DNA of 64,000 nucleotides from Strigamia acuminata (taxonomy: Eukaryota; Arthropoda; Chilopoda; Geophilomorpha; Linotaeniidae), in assembly GCA_949358305.1 (NCBI GenBank), contig OX442315.1, forward strand, positions 27,926,427 to 27,990,426. Direction: 5' to 3'. Within the stretch, counting starts at the first letter, position 1, and every line of letters begins with the position of its first letter. The notes beneath the pieces were generated by a model. The model was given only the letters and a program-made list of their open reading frames with translations, was not told where the DNA came from and did not search any database. A program made the translations under genes and the position numbers. Positions 24,197 through 38,943 of this stretch are shown here, piece by piece.

Positions 24197-27100
24197 AAAT
24201 TTACAAAACCACAGACAGCAAGACATAATTTTAAAAAATGTTAGCTGCTTTCAAAGTTCCTGTCTACATCTACAACGGCTCCATTTGAAAATTCATTTAC
24301 ACCTAACTCAGTTTTCTCAATCCAACTAAAAAATGATGGCTGGAATTTGGTTGTAAACACTAAAAACCACTTCAAAGACCACTATACAGTTTGCACAACT
24401 CATTCTGCGCAGATAATAATGCAAAAAAAAGTAAATAAACACCAATAGACTCATCAGCATAAGTAATTTACAACAGGATACCGAAATATTGATGCTATAA
24501 GCTTGACAATCGCTATATGTTAAACGCATGCGCAGAATGTGATGTGTAGCATCAAGGTACAGTTTTAGATTTTGCTATTTGCAGTTTTCCTTTATAAAAG
24601 TCATGCTTTGAATTGATAATAAAAAAAATACTGATTGGTCAAAATTGAGGCGACTGACGGAAATGTAGAAAAATCAAAAATTGAGCAAAACATCGGTTTT
24701 CACCTGGTTGTCAGTAACTTTGAAATGGTGACCTATCTACCTGTCAAGATAAACTGATTTCAAAATTTACTCTCGTGTCTAAAAGTTTCCAAATTGTTTC
24801 TTCATGTTCGACCTAATGGAAGTACTTTTATCGTGTAAACAATAAAACTCATCTTCTAGAGATTCGAAGCAATAACCAATAAATATATGAAAGCGCCCAC
24901 AGTGTCAGTCCACAGCAATGCATATACAAAGTTTAAATAAACGGCAATTTGTTTCCACTCATCCTAACAATGTTAGAGAATAAGCCACGCTTGATTCATA
25001 GCCCGCATAATAATATCACTTTCAAAAACAAATACCCAGCTTACGGTTAATTAACAATTTCAAACTGCAATGACTTAGCAAACACCTTAAAGCAGCCGTC
25101 GCGAAATTTAAATACCCAAGAAACATTTAAAAGTCAGTTGTGTACTTAAAATTTAATAAATCAATAATCTATCATTGGTTTAAATGTGAAAATAAATACG
25201 CCCGAATTGGGGATTTCTAGTTCTTCCAGGTACAGTGCGCTTTAGATCAAAAAAGTACAATTTCTCTTGGAATGCTTGTAATCTCATATCCTCGATGAAA
25301 GCAAAGAAACCAAAAGACATCCATCACACTGCTGTCATCGTAGATAATACCATTGTAGCAAAGTAACACGAGCATTCAACATGACCTCTGCACAACTACC
25401 AACCTAACAGTAGTGTATCAGCAAAACCACATATCGATTCTTTCCTGATACTCTTATTTATTCTTCGCCATTATCCTCTTTATAACTGTATTTCCTTTAG
25501 CGCACCATCAAATATTAACAAACAATTAACTCTCTCAGAGATAAGTTTCACTTTCAACAATTTAATAATCTCTTCGTTCGTTCCACGTAATCTTAATTCT
25601 GTGCGCAACAGACATATTTGAAGCGAAAAAAAATCGTAAAAAACAAAAAATAATAAAAAATCTGACAACAACAACCAAGTTCAAAATATAAGAGAAAGAA
25701 GTATCTTCAAAGCTTTGCAGTTAGACAAACAAAAAACCACGTATAGTAAAGACTTTTGAGTGCTTTTTGTTTGTTTTTATTTTCTCAAATGACACGCATC
25801 AAATCGAAAACAATAATATCAACAACAAAAAAATACAGCAAAGAAAACCCTTGCTCCTTTTTGCACCCAAAGCAAGCAAGCGACTAGATCAAAGCAACAT
25901 TTGTCCCACAGGACATACGTCAGAAACCTTGACAGCAAGTAAAATTGTACCCATATATACTTCCTTCCTTTACCAAAAAAAAAAGAAATAGGTTAACGAC
26001 GGTGGCAACACATTTCATTCCTTTCATTCTGACACATAATAAATCATTTAAATTGCTACAAAAATTACTTGATATCACGATATCTGATTCACTCACATGT
26101 AAAACGCCTTGAAACGTGTTTAATTCTTTCCGCACAATTAGACCTTAAAAAATATTTACTTTAGATTTGTTAGTTCTAAATTAGAGGAGTGAAATGGGTG
26201 TGAAGATGAAAATTTTATGAGCTCCATTAAAGAGAATTTGATTTCAGATGAACGGGTTTAAGAACTCGAAATTGTAGGCACGGAAGACAAACCACAAAAA
26301 AGAAGACTGGCACGGGCCATGAACAAGTAGATTTTATTCCTCAGCTCAGAGCTCTGTCTTTTTAAACTTCTACAATCCCATCGATTCCACCAATGCTCAA
26401 CTTAACGACTAGGAACTAATTCCTTCATCACACCAGCAAAACGAAACGAACAGTCTCCTAGTGACAATTGCGAATTCCAGCCCACGCTCTGCATCTCTAC
26501 TTTAATGTTCACCTTTTATAGTTACAAACATTCGCCCGAAGAATTCGCTCGATCCAACACCAAAGCCGGCTAGCGAATTGCTTGATTGGGAGCATGTGGG
26601 GGTCTTCATCTCCCACATAAAGCAAGATGACTTCAAACTATACCAGCTGCTGGATCAATGTCTATTGCCAGTCTATATAGTCTTCACTCATCTGAACTGG
26701 CACCAGCCAATGCTAAATGGACCGCACTCAAACCTGCTTTGCAGGCCTAAACACACGCCATGTTGAAAAAATAAATATCTCTAAACGACGCTTTAGCCCC
26801 CCAAAAAAATAAAAGGAAAAAAAATATTGCTTCACTTTTTTTCTCTACTTTTATCTCACATTCTTCTGGTCAAAGGAGCACGCGGCTCTTTTCGCTCGGA
26901 TGAACAGCACAAAGTTTTCCAGGTTAACTTAAGACTTTTCCCTTCACCCGGAAGTTGTATTTTTCTCCTCTCGATCGTATTTTGACACGTCCGCAGCAGA
27001 ATTGAATAAATCAAAAAGAAATAAATAAAAGCAAAATAAAAATGATCGCATATCATGATATTAAAAAAAAAAACGGAAAAAAAAGAAATATCTCGAGTCC

Positions 27101-30100
27101 AACAATCTCGCAATACCAACTACTCAAATCACCACATGAGTCTCTCTGGGGTCTTGTTCTCCGCACTCTCCTTGCCCAAGTAACATTGCTCGATGGGATC
27201 AAATTGTAGACAGTCAGCCCCAGGGGGTAATTGGCAGAAGAAACCATCCAAACGCCACATTTGAACGTGCCCGGTCTACCACAAGCCAAGAAATTCAAGA
27301 ACCTTAGCTTAAGTACAATTTACTCACTAAGGTCAGCCACTGATAAAATCCTAAACATTTCGCCTGCAGATTGACAACCGTGATGCGATGGTGCGTATTA
27401 ATCCATCTTGTACTTGTTAAACGATCGATATCAAATAAGCCTGCCCATTCAAAACGACCACACAATTATGTTGATTAATCCAACGTGAAAACAAGTTTCA
27501 TGGTGCTCGGTTTAACAAAATCTCTGCTTAAGTTTGCTATTCGAAGAAAGGAAAGAGAAAACGTCCGATTAGCAATCGATTGTCTTGTCAGTGAACCACT
27601 AAAAGAAACGACAAGATTGATATTGTACGTTTTACTGCAATATATGTACCACTTTCTTTCTTTTTCTCCCTCTCTTCTAACCACCATTTATACTGTTTCT
27701 TTTTTTCCTTTCTTTCTTTAAAAGTTTAAATTTTTTTTATTACTTTGCTGTGTTGAACCTCTAACATTTCTTTCCCTGGAGTTAATACAATAGGCGCGAC
27801 CACAAGGTTACACATATAACATTGGGTTTCTTTCCTGTAACTTATATTCTTTTGAGTTACAAATTTGTACATTCAATCTACTGAACTTCCGCCACAGTAC
27901 CAACACACTGAACAGAGTTTTAACCGATTACAAAGAAAAATCACTCAAATTTCCAATTTTCCAATATAGATATAGAAAAAATGTGTTTAATGTATTTAGT
28001 TTATGGCACTCCAACCTAAGTTGTTTGAGTGTGCAAAAACTTCCTTAAAGACATTTTTAACCGAAGCATTTTCTCTTGTCAATAGACAATTCTTTTGTTT
28101 ATTCATATTTCTAGGTCTTTTCTTGCTAGACGAATGTATTAGACAGTTTATTAAGCACGCTCAAAAGCTGTAATGGGTTTACATTTGAGTAAACATTTAT
28201 AATGGATAAGAAATGTTGCCGCTATTATGTTGCTGCTGCTAGATCGGCAAGCCAATTTGATTCCGGTAATGTTTTTCTCATGTTTCATTGTTGGTTTACG
28301 AGATGAATTTTCCAATTTGTTGTTGCTGTTGTTATTTTATATTTTTTTAAATAAAAGTATGTGTCAGTAAAAAAAAACATTCAACGAAACAAAAAAAAGT
28401 TCAGTCTACAGGTATGTTGCATAGATTTGAATAGATTCGCGTTGAAAAATTTGTTGAAGCATTGTTACCTTGAATATTTCACATCGCCTAATAAATGCAG
28501 AACTATTCCCTTACAATGCCGCTACATTTTAATGTTTCATAAAACACCACAGTAACTTCAATACGCATTTGTCGGCACCTAATTAAAATTTCCTTTGCAA
28601 ATGTATTAAGTTAAGCATACTGCAGGGTATCGAGTATAGTAACTCGAGCTTTATTGGCCGTAATACTGTTGTTGCTATAATAATTAAAATTTAAAAATTG
28701 TCTTAATTCAGCAAAACTTTTAACTTGTGTAATTAAAGCATGCCGGTTTTAGAGAATAAACCAATGCTAATGACATAGAAATTAGTAATAGTTCAGTTCC
28801 GTAGCACGAGCAATAACTATAGCTTAATTTCTCTAAATAAAACTAAGCTACGGCGCTTCTCTGTTCCTTTCACTGACATGAAGGGCTCTCATTTTCACTT
28901 CACCGTGCATCACCCTCAAGGATTGATCTAAGAACATTCATTCATTCACAATACAAGTATTTCATATCTGTTTATCTTTATGCATGTTTAATTTGCAGAA
29001 ACACAACGTCAAAAAAATTAATTAAAACAAAAATTTAATTAATTGTCGGTATTCACCGCCCATCCTGCACCGTCTAAAATCTGAAGCCCTCCCGAATCTT
29101 AGCCGAACCTTTTATAGTTTATGATATATTTTCGCAATTTTTTTTTATAGATTTGGCGAGATCAGTGCGCGATCACTTTCTGAATTCCAAAAATTTCAGC
29201 AGGATACCGAATTTCCCAACCCATTCTAATGGTGATATTTCTTTTGTCGACGTTCACTGACGTGTTTCCAACGTGTTTTTCTCGATTTAAATGTTTACAA
29301 ACAAATATTCCTTTTGTTTTTTGTGACTATGGATCAAGACCTTGAGGTTGGTAATCCCTGACATTTATGTCAAATGCTTCCGTTAGTTGAGCCACTGCAA
29401 ATCTTGAAAGAAACTAATTAAATTTTAATAATTTAGCGCCCTACGATTGAAAATTTGCTTCTACCTTATACCGGTTTAAAAGTTGCAATGCAAAAACCCT
29501 TTAAACTTCATAGTCAAGTTTAAGATCACCATTGCAGAGAGTTGGCACAGCACCTAATCACCACATTCAACTTGCTTTGCAGGCGCTTTGAACCCAGTAG
29601 TTTTTTTTTTAAAAAAAAACCATAGACTCTTTTACCACCCTGTGTTTTTTAATTTGCAACCAGCAACAAATTAGATTACAGCAGATATTGCAGTTTTTCG
29701 ATAACCATAAAAGTGCAAAGCAGCGTCACATATTAATAATTTTTTTTTTAATCAATAATTTTTGTGGTTTTATACAATTTTATTTTGGTCGTAGACTATT
29801 TACCTAATTTTAAAACTCTCCTTGTATAATTTCCCTCAGACGACGTTGAAACTTTTCTAAATTTGTCAAGGCTAAAGTATAGCCCTGCAAACCGCAATCT
29901 AATTTAATTGGAAAGGAAATGTTATATCGCAAAGTACAGAAATCACGGACACATGTTTCGCAACTGCATTCCAGTTAAACATAAGGCCACAATGCAGTAA
30001 TCAACTTACTCCAAATGTTGCTCCTGACACTTCTGTACACCTTTGGAGATGTGTGTTCTTAATGCAGATAGACGATCCCCACTCTCTTGAATTGTTCAAT

Positions 30101-33100
30101 AACTCCTGCCCGTCTAACGTATACTCGAATTCCAAATTGTCAAACTCAAATAATACTAAGTAACTTAAACTATGTATAAAACAAATTGTGAAAATAATTT
30201 CCCATCGGTTTCAAATGTTTCTCAATGGATTGATGTGAGTATCGAAGTAATTTTGTTGTTGCAAAATCCATATAGTTTTTAAAATTAAAAAATATCACAA
30301 ATACCAGCAATGAATTTCATTGAAGAAATTTCTATACCTTTTTTTTTAGGGTTATTAACCAATTTCCTCTGCCTTAACGCACGAATGAGCAACTGGAAAA
30401 CAACATGACAAAAAATGTCCAAAACAATACATTTGGAAAAGATGTAAGAACTTGAAGTGGTCTCCACAGAAACTTAAATTCATTAGTGGGCGCACTCACC
30501 CATGTTGCTCAAAAGAACATTTTTCGCACTTTCCACTCAAGCCAAAAAATGATTTCCCTTGGCATTTTTGTACACTAGAAATGACTAAATACACACTTGT
30601 GTTGTGACTGACTGGGGGACTGTGATCTACCACAACCAAATTTGTGTGTATTAAAGAAAAACTAAGCTTTTCGACCGTCTGGTCATGGCCATGATCTATT
30701 GTCCAGTTTCAGGTTATAAATGTTCGCAGTTTCAGCAGTAAAAATAAATTGTTTGCAATATACAAGCTTTCCTTTATTGCCAATGTTTGTGTTTGAAGAC
30801 CTTAAAACATACAAACATTTCCTATGTAGAGTTTTAGCAAACAACCCGAAGTGTACACACGTGTTAGAAGACTTATTTGAACCTGACTTTAAAACTGCAA
30901 TAGTCTGCCCCTTCCCGCTTCGACAGCAACTTTCTCCATCAAACAAATCGCTTTCCATTCGTTTAACCGTCTGTTGTTAATACATTTAACTTATTTATCC
31001 TCTACTTAAATTTTAATGCAGTTAGCAATAATTTTAAAACGTTTTTAAACCAAACTAAAAAAAAAAAAAAACAATTGCAAAATGCAATGCTGGACACTGA
31101 ATCACAAGTTTATTGTATACAAATTATCACTGGTAACAGAAGATAGACCCATTTGAATATTTTGAGATTAAATTTACCATTAAAATGAAATCACTATCGA
31201 GTAAAAATGTGTCCTTACTTTACTACGACATAGCTAACCATTAAACCTTTTAGAGATATGCATTCTTTGTAATTATGACATCAGCTGGTACGGCAATCAA
31301 AGTACACATATAAAAAAATCAAATTAATAATGCAACTGTGCAATCTGCAATATGTACACAATCCCGATGAATAGAATCGAAAGGACTGAATTACAATATC
31401 AAATTATTAATTAATAATTACAAAATCAAATTACATACCTACCGTTATTCAAACTAAACAAGATATAATAACAACTTTCAATTTTGAATTTCGCCGCAAC
31501 TCATTTTCCCATCAAACTGTATTTCAAGACTGTTCGCGAGCGATACGGCAAGAGAAAAATCTAAATTAGGATTAAGTAAAACCCAAGTCTTAGGTTTCAC
31601 GAATTTCTGATTTCACCGTGAACAACTAAAGCTTCCGACTCAGTTTATCGACCAAATGACAGAACATTCGTTTTCCAATTAGCTATAGGTTTACCAGTTC
31701 TCCAAATAAAGCAACAAGAAGAAAAAAATATCAAATGTTTAAAAATTTATGTCCTGCAATTGAAATATAATCAAAATCGCAATTCTGTTCCCAAAAAAAT
31801 ACACAGAAAGGAAAAAAAAAAACATCTATTACCTCCCAGTTACAACCTAAAACCGAATTTCTTTGAAAAAGATTAACTTCAACCCTATTATTTCGCTCGC
31901 TATCATTTTTTTCATATCTTTCTTTACCAACTGATTGCCTCAATTTCGTTTTTCCCGTTCCTCGCGAGTTCGGTTACATTTTTTTTCCGATCTTGTGGAA
32001 GATGCTGAATGCGCACGCATTGTACTCGGTTAACCAAATCGATAATAGATGTTGTGTGAGGGGTCACTGAAAGAGTTTGCAACCATCGTCAACTTCCATT
32101 TTAAACGACTCGTGTATAATTTCATGGTCCTCGAGTCATTCCATTAAATGAACTGCGGATCTATTTTCAATTCATCACCGAACCAATGCCACAAATTGCT
32201 TAACTCACTTTCCTCTTCTTGCTGCAAAAGAGGATTTTAAATGAACTCGGAAAAGGAAGAAGACCAAAAAAGGCAGCATCAGAATCGTCTTTCAATGTAA
32301 GCAAATGGAATGCGTTCCCATTTAAGTCCTAAGTTGTCACTTTTCTAAATCATTTTCCTTTAGGAAAAAATCAAATTTTTTCCCATCGATTTGTGTGCAT
32401 ATACTCCGTTTAAAAAACAACCCATTAAATTCCGGTTTTCGAGAGGAGAAAAAATGGAGATCAATAGTGTATAAATTGAAATGCAAAGTCAACTTTAGCG
32501 GGTATTTTACACACTTCAAAGGTCTTATCCGTTGACTTCAATTGAATGGTGATCAACACACTGATCGACCATTTGGACTGTGATCAAATCTGCTTCCGCC
32601 CTAATTGATTGGGTTTCTGCTAGATGGATTCCTCAAACGACTCAATTCGTTGCTGCCTTGATGAGGTCGCAGTCCTACAACTTGACCGGAAACTATATTA
32701 CAAGCCGAAAACAAATAAAAAAAACAAATAATGCTCAGCTTTATAGCCCACCAAACTATCAAACGGAAAAACCTTTACTGCGAATTTAAGCGGGGCGAAA
32801 ATTCGTTACAGATTTCAACGTAAAGAACCACTACAAATTCCACAAATGGTTTGTTGCTCCAACTCTGACTTCCCAACCAAAAACAACCATCCATCACAGC
32901 AAAATACCTAAATAAATTTCTTCCAACTGATACTTGATACCCCAAAAAATATATAAAAGCAATGTACAAAGAAAATGAGATCTTATAATCATTAATGTCG
33001 TACGTAAAACGATTTCAATTAGAACGTTGTCCTAATAAACTACTTGGCAACGGTGCCAACCACTAATATACGCACAGCCAAACCCTCTTCAGCCCGTCCT

Positions 33101-33657
33101 TCTCCTTCTCCTTTCCTTCACCCGCCCACTCGCTTCCCCTCTTATCCCCCCATGGGAAATAAAAGCTATTTCTAGACCGTTGCCACCGCAATCAAAGGTC
33201 TAGTGGTACGTGAACTCGTAGTCGTCTTCACTCCAGTTGGGAAAGTAGCCAACTTCTAATTGCGGTTAAAAGACGACCCTTTGCTTAATGAGACATACAA
33301 ATAACAATAGTTTTGAATGCTAATATCACCAGTGTAACGGTGATCATTGGTAATTCTAGCCTCAGAGTACACTACATCTTTATTATGTCACTTCTTAGCT
33401 GACTACGGTTAAATACAGGACAAAACTTTGGCGGTTTACATAAATAATTTAAATTTAAAAGTAAACAACAAAAGACAAGGTTTGTAATAAATAGAAGAGT
33501 CAACATGCTTTTTCTCACAAATTTAAAAATAATCAAATTTCAACCTCAGAAATCTGGGAAATCTCTGTCGAAAATCAACCTAAGATACCGGTAAGAGTTT
33601 ATATTCGCAGACAAACAATTCTGTGATTGGTCATTGAGCATTTGCCATTTCAGCAAA

Positions 33658-33686
33658 TTATTTTATTTTATTTTATTTTATTTTTT
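33658..33686 (+). repeat. (TTTTA)n microsatellite
   Basis: About five pentanucleotide units ending in a T-run. Confidence 0.85.
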
Positions 33687-34532
33687 AAACACTAGTAGTT
33701 GTTTTCCGTGTAAATATAACTCCCAACTAGTTTAACGAAACATCTCCTCAATGTGATTAATTTCTGAATATGTTAAAGTATAATCACCACAATTCCTCAC
33801 ACGATGCCACAAACAGCTGAAGTGCAATTACAAAAGTTGAAATGCACAATTTAAAACTACACATATGTTCAATACTAATTCTGGATAACAAGATGCAAAT
33901 CACAAACGCAAAAGGTCGTAAATAAAACGTCGCAATTCAACCCCTTGACTCCAGCTTAAAGACCGAAAAACAAAAGTAGTAATGCGAAAAGCGAGAAGGT
34001 TAAGCTTTGATGGATCGACTAATGAAGAGACGATAATTTTCCGCAGACGTGATCCTGCCAACCCAACACCTTCTGGCCTCCATCTACAAATCAAGGTAGA
34101 CTGTTTGCACGGAGCTGGCTTTTGCTGGCGTGAAGACTTTTCTCTTCTTCACTTTCACGTAGAAGATAATGGATTTCCAAATTCATCATTCCACGTAATG
34201 TCATTCTATGACATTTGGCAATGCTCCAATACCCACCCCTTCCCTAATACCCCGCCCATACCCAATAAAAAATATTAAACCCTAAGAGATCCATCATAAT
34301 AGAAATTAGGCTTCCCGAAGCATAAAAATGGAAAGAAAAGACTTGTTCTTTTTTTATTTGCATCATTATAAACGAAATAAAAATACATTTGAACAAACTG
34401 CTGTAAAATTAAAAATAAAATTTGAACTTTTGACACAAAAGTGGTGTTGGAATAGAATTTTCTTCACATCACCTTAACCCAAAGGTTTCAATTTACATAA
34501 AGAGTGGCCGCTTGTTTTCAATTCCATGTCCG

Positions 34533-34553
34533 ACCTTTGTTTTTATTTGCATT
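34533..34553 (+). promoter_or_regulatory. SOX/FOX/POU-like motif group
   Basis: CCTTTGTTTTTATTTGCATT contains a SOX core (CTTTGTT), a forkhead-like core (TGTTTTTATTT) and an octamer-like ATTTGCAT for POU factors, within about 20 bases. SOX-POU combinations drive neural genes in animals. A role here is inferred. Confidence 0.3.
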
Positions 34554-35504
34554 GCTCGAAACGATCATTTGACATGTTGTGGGTTCTCATGAATATTTTA
34601 TGAGTCTGCCGTTTTATCCACAACATTTTCTTATGGGGGATCAGTTAGTTTTTCATTTTCCATAGAAAAAAATATAATATCAATTCTAGCTGAATAATGT
34701 AATACCACATAAGTAAAAATAAATAATTTACAGCATTGTCAACTCAAACTTTAGCCTGCATACCCCGAAAAATAAAAATGGTATATACAATTATTTATTT
34801 TTTAGATCTGTCGTTGGGAACTTCTGATTCCTGTCATATTTTTTAAGTAAAAGCGGGATTTTTATCTTTATTATTTTTTAATCTTAGAATTATATGTCAA
34901 TTTTGAGTTCATTTTTAAGAAAGAAGTAACCAGGTCTGAAATCAATAATTTATTGTCATCTGCAGTCGATTATTGCGAACAAAATGTGCGATGTTTCATG
35001 CTAACTTATATAATTATCAGTTATATTAAAGTTGTTACCAAATAAGATTTAGCACCATCACGATCGCTTACTTATTCCATTTGTAAGAGCACTACATAAA
35101 GGAGCTAAGAAATTCCTTCTGAGTAGCAAACTAGGCTTTTTCTGTTAACACACAACAAAGGCTATGGTCAGATTCTCCAGTATTCCGTCAAGATTTAAAG
35201 GTCAAGTGTACGTGCACGTACTATTAATCTTGTATTGTTACCAATACAATAAAAAAAACAATCTTCATGCACTGGACGAAATTTCAATTGTCAACGTCAC
35301 CTGCACTTCAACAATAAAATGTATCCAACCCCAGAAATCATTAATTTTATTCCAAAATTTATTAAAACAGATTCATCATGCATCGTAGCTAATTTTCCTT
35401 GCAAAACAGCAAAAAAAAATTGTTGGAATTTTGTTTATCGTTTATTTTATCAATAAATTCAAAAATTCAGATATACAAAGTAGGTACAAGTATACGGTAT
35501 ATAT

Positions 35505-35626
35505 TAAAATTCCAAAATTTTTTTTTCAAAACAAAATATAAAATTTCCAATTTGTTTTTTTTCCAAACAAAATATAAAATATCCAATTTGTTTTTCTTTC
35601 CAAACAAAATATAAAATATCCAATTT
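35505..35626 (+). repeat. 37-base tandem repeat, about 3 copies
   Basis: The unit CAAACAAAATATAAAATATC followed by CAATTTGTTTTTCTTTC recurs with few changes at about 35,527, 35,564 and 35,601. A partial copy precedes it. Confidence 0.85.
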
Positions 35627-36879
35627 CTCATCACCAGACATCCTCAATTTATAACTGCCATTTAAAATGAAGAGACAAAATAGCTTACTTTACTTCCCAT
35701 ACAGTATTTCGTATTCAACAGGCATCACGTACAGAGATATAAACCAACATGGCAGCAAAAGGACATCGTGGTCAATTTACGATTAGATGGATGCTTGTGC
35801 TTTCCCTCCGGCAGTACATTAACTATTGCTCTGATGGAAATGTAAACCCTGTCAGAACATCATCCATCACATCCGCCATATTATAGAAGTAACCTAACCA
35901 CACGAGCCTTGCCAACCATCATTGCTACCACAGCAGTCAAAACATATCAACTGCGCATATTCATCCATTGATTTACCAAGTGCGCGGTAATTCGTTTGTT
36001 CAGCCTTGTTAATGCCCTTGAACAGTATAATTCTCCCATTTCTAAAAATCAATTGCATGAGGCATACCAGGGTCACTTCATGAATTGTAAATTACCACCC
36101 GTCATCCAGATAATATGCAAAATAGAGTCAAACTACTCTTCATGCTTATCCACCTCGTAGCAGGCAATGCACACAAACGCTAGTCCTGCGGGGTACCATT
36201 TCAGATTGACAGCACCAATGGGACAAAAAAAAACTAAACATTAATATTTGCATTTGTATTCACCTTTGATCGTCCAAAACAAAAGTCGTTTTTTAATAAA
36301 ACATGTCGCGAAACCATACCAATCGATTCTAGCTGTATAAATATTACAATCTGACAAATTGTAAATTAAAAACCATTTAAAATTAATACAAAGAATGAAT
36401 AAATCAATATTGAACGTCGATTAAGATAAAAATGAATTTTTATTTGATATGATTTTCAACAATAAAATTATAGAATGTTTAAACCTTATCCATAACTTAA
36501 TCTAAAAGACTGCAATTTTTCTACACATATGTTCCAATAAATCGATAAAACTTTTTCACTGTTGATTGTTTCCACTTGTTTCAAACCTATTCAATTTAAA
36601 TGCACACGCCTGAAGAAAGAAATTTAATAAAAAAAAAAAGCAAAAACAAACAAAAACAAAAACAAAACTAAATTAAAAATTATCTAAAATTTAAATTAGC
36701 TCGCTAAAACATTCATATAATTTCACGTCAAAACTTAAAGAGAAAGAAAAGACACCATTCTACTTATCAATGCCAAAAAAATTATTGCGTTCAAAGAAAA
36801 ACGAGATTAGAAATGTTGAAAAATCATCGATTTATCATCGGCAACCATTCACCCAAGCCGTATTACTTCTAGCAGCTCG

Positions 36880-37450
36880 CAGTCATTCATGTCTTCAACT
36901 CATACAAACAATCATCAACATTCCATGCCAAATGGTGAAATGACCCTTGGCGCCAGCAGTGCAATACATGAAAGCAGACTGTCGACAGTCAGCGAGATTC
37001 TCTTTATGAGAGTCCAACGGTGCTCGGCCCCTCACATTTCGAGCCAAAAGTCTCTGTCATCACACAGTCAGAGCGCGGGTTTTCACGAGAAAATGCCGTG
37101 GAGGAGGGGAGATTTGCTCGGAATGGCTACGGCAGCAGATGTTGAGCCAATAGACGCACGGATATAGAAAGAGGATTGAGAAGTGCGGCGACACATTTGG
37201 CTCGTTGCCATTATCAAACTGGACGATATACGACCGCATTAAAAAATTTGTCCCAGCGGACAATTTGCTCTCCACTCCACGTAAACAGCCATCGACAACT
37301 AATGTACCAATAAACGTGAATCTAAGTAAGAAAACCCCAGGAGATGCCCTGACACGCACAATAACATGCAATGTCCCGAGCCTGCTAAAGATGAAATCTT
37401 GCACTTGCAACACGCCTTTCGGTCGTGGTTATGAATACTAAAATCCTTTC
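36880..37450. other. Higher-GC island, no supportable coding frame
   Basis: Less AT-rich than the flanks, with CpG-containing words and the palindrome CTGTCGACAG near 36,980. A 117-codon open frame on minus (37,413-37,060) has no recognisable domain. It could be a regulatory element or remnant of an inserted sequence. Confidence 0.3.
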
Positions 37451-37876
37451 CATGACTCAACGCCTTCCAAGTTTCTCTGCCCACCAAAGACGAGGGAAAA
37501 AAATTGGAGAAAAGGAGAAGAAAAAAAAATCACCATCCACTCCATGAATCGATAGACGTAAATCACGGTCCAAAAAACGTATGTATGATCAGGCGAATAC
37601 CTTTCCTCCATTTAACATTCCCAAAATGCCAAACTCCGAACACGCCAAGGTAGAGCGAAAACCCGATAGAAAAATTGTTACAACTGACTACAGCAGGCAT
37701 CACCCGAGAAACCTTTAAGCTTTTTCTCAATGCAATTTTCTTTTTCCCCCCGTTCAGCTCTCCATAGGAAATTCCCTTATCCGAAATCAAATTCATCGAA
37801 AAAAATATTTTTTTCTTAAATTCTTTGTTTTCAGATAAAACGATACATTTAGACGGTAATTGAGCACACAAATTCA

Positions 37877-37897
37877 ATATATATATATATATATATT
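37877..37897 (+). repeat. (AT)n microsatellite
   Basis: About ten dinucleotide units. Confidence 0.85.
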
Positions 37898-38943
37898 TTT
37901 AGTTTACTGTTCTTGCCCATCTTCCGTAAAAAAAATTAAAATACCAGAGCGGACATCACATTGTTGTCTTTTGCAAACACGAAATTTGAGATATAGGGTT
38001 ACCAGATGTCTTCGTGGCCACGACTCTCAGGCTTGACTCTCAGCGAATGGTAGCCGAGATAGTGGAAAACGCCGGTCATTTCCGTGGAGAATCTGTAAGG
38101 TCAGACCAGTAAAACGAAGAACAAGACATAAAGGGGGGAGTCTTCCTTCCTGATGATTGCAGTTTCAAGCAGATAACGCGCATTAATTCTTTTTTTCTGG
38201 GAATGTAAATACGAAATTACACAACAAAAAATTAAAACCTTTAGTGTTTAAAAAGTTTGTTTTTCGTTCCGTTTCTGCCACTTCCGCAATTCCGCTTGCA
38301 GTGAAATTGAATCAGCTATGGAATGTTCGTTCTTTTTAAGAGGAAAAGAAGAAATGTTGGCTCAGATTTAAACTTCGTGGGAAAAAAATTGTCCTTAGGA
38401 AATAAAGGCACTGTAGCAACGTTAACAAATAATGAAATCAATAAGAAAAAACGAAAAGTTTGGAATTCATCGTTTAAATTAAATATCTTGATAAAATCAG
38501 TTTATTTAGCCAACAAATTCCAGCACTATTTAATGCACCATATATTAAATAACGAGAATGTTAGTGCAGCTCCAAACTGCCATTTTTAAAAACAAATTTT
38601 ATTTATTCATTTATTTGCAGAGGGCAGTAGAACCCTGCCAGTACACTTGACACGAGGCCATGCCCTTGTCTTTACTAGAAGAAACAAGGTTAGCGAGTGG
38701 CCAAGTACCCAAGGGTACGTTGCTACAGCAGTCGGGCATTACAATGAAGTTAATAATTAAATAATATCTAGTATGCCGGCGATTTGGCCGTAAAGATCAG
38801 CGTATAAGCCATACATGTTTACAGCTGATGAATAAAAAAATTGTCACAAAAAATTCTTCATTTTCTTAATGTTTGCAGAGACTGCATCCAAGACCATCAC
38901 CAAACTTGGAGAATAAAGAACAAACAGTATTCGCATTCCTAGA

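Larger units (their letters stand above)
22051..36879. other. Non-coding AT-rich stretch, probable long cadherin intron
   Basis: No supportable gene. It holds a tRNA-derived SINE fragment (24,100-24,196), homopolymer hairpins (for example T-run/A-run at 29,600-29,620), (TTTTA)n at 33,658-33,686, a SOX/FOX/POU-like motif group near 34,533 and a 37-base tandem repeat at 35,505-35,626. Open frames are short and unrelated to known families. Confidence 0.45.

Noticed and set aside
30285-30467. Minus-strand MKFIAGI considered as the missing exon after exon k
   Set aside because: It lacks the expected NDNPP linker and any further similarity.
38620-38780. GC-richer patch considered as another SINE
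   Set aside because: No ordered A-box and B-box could be found on either strand.
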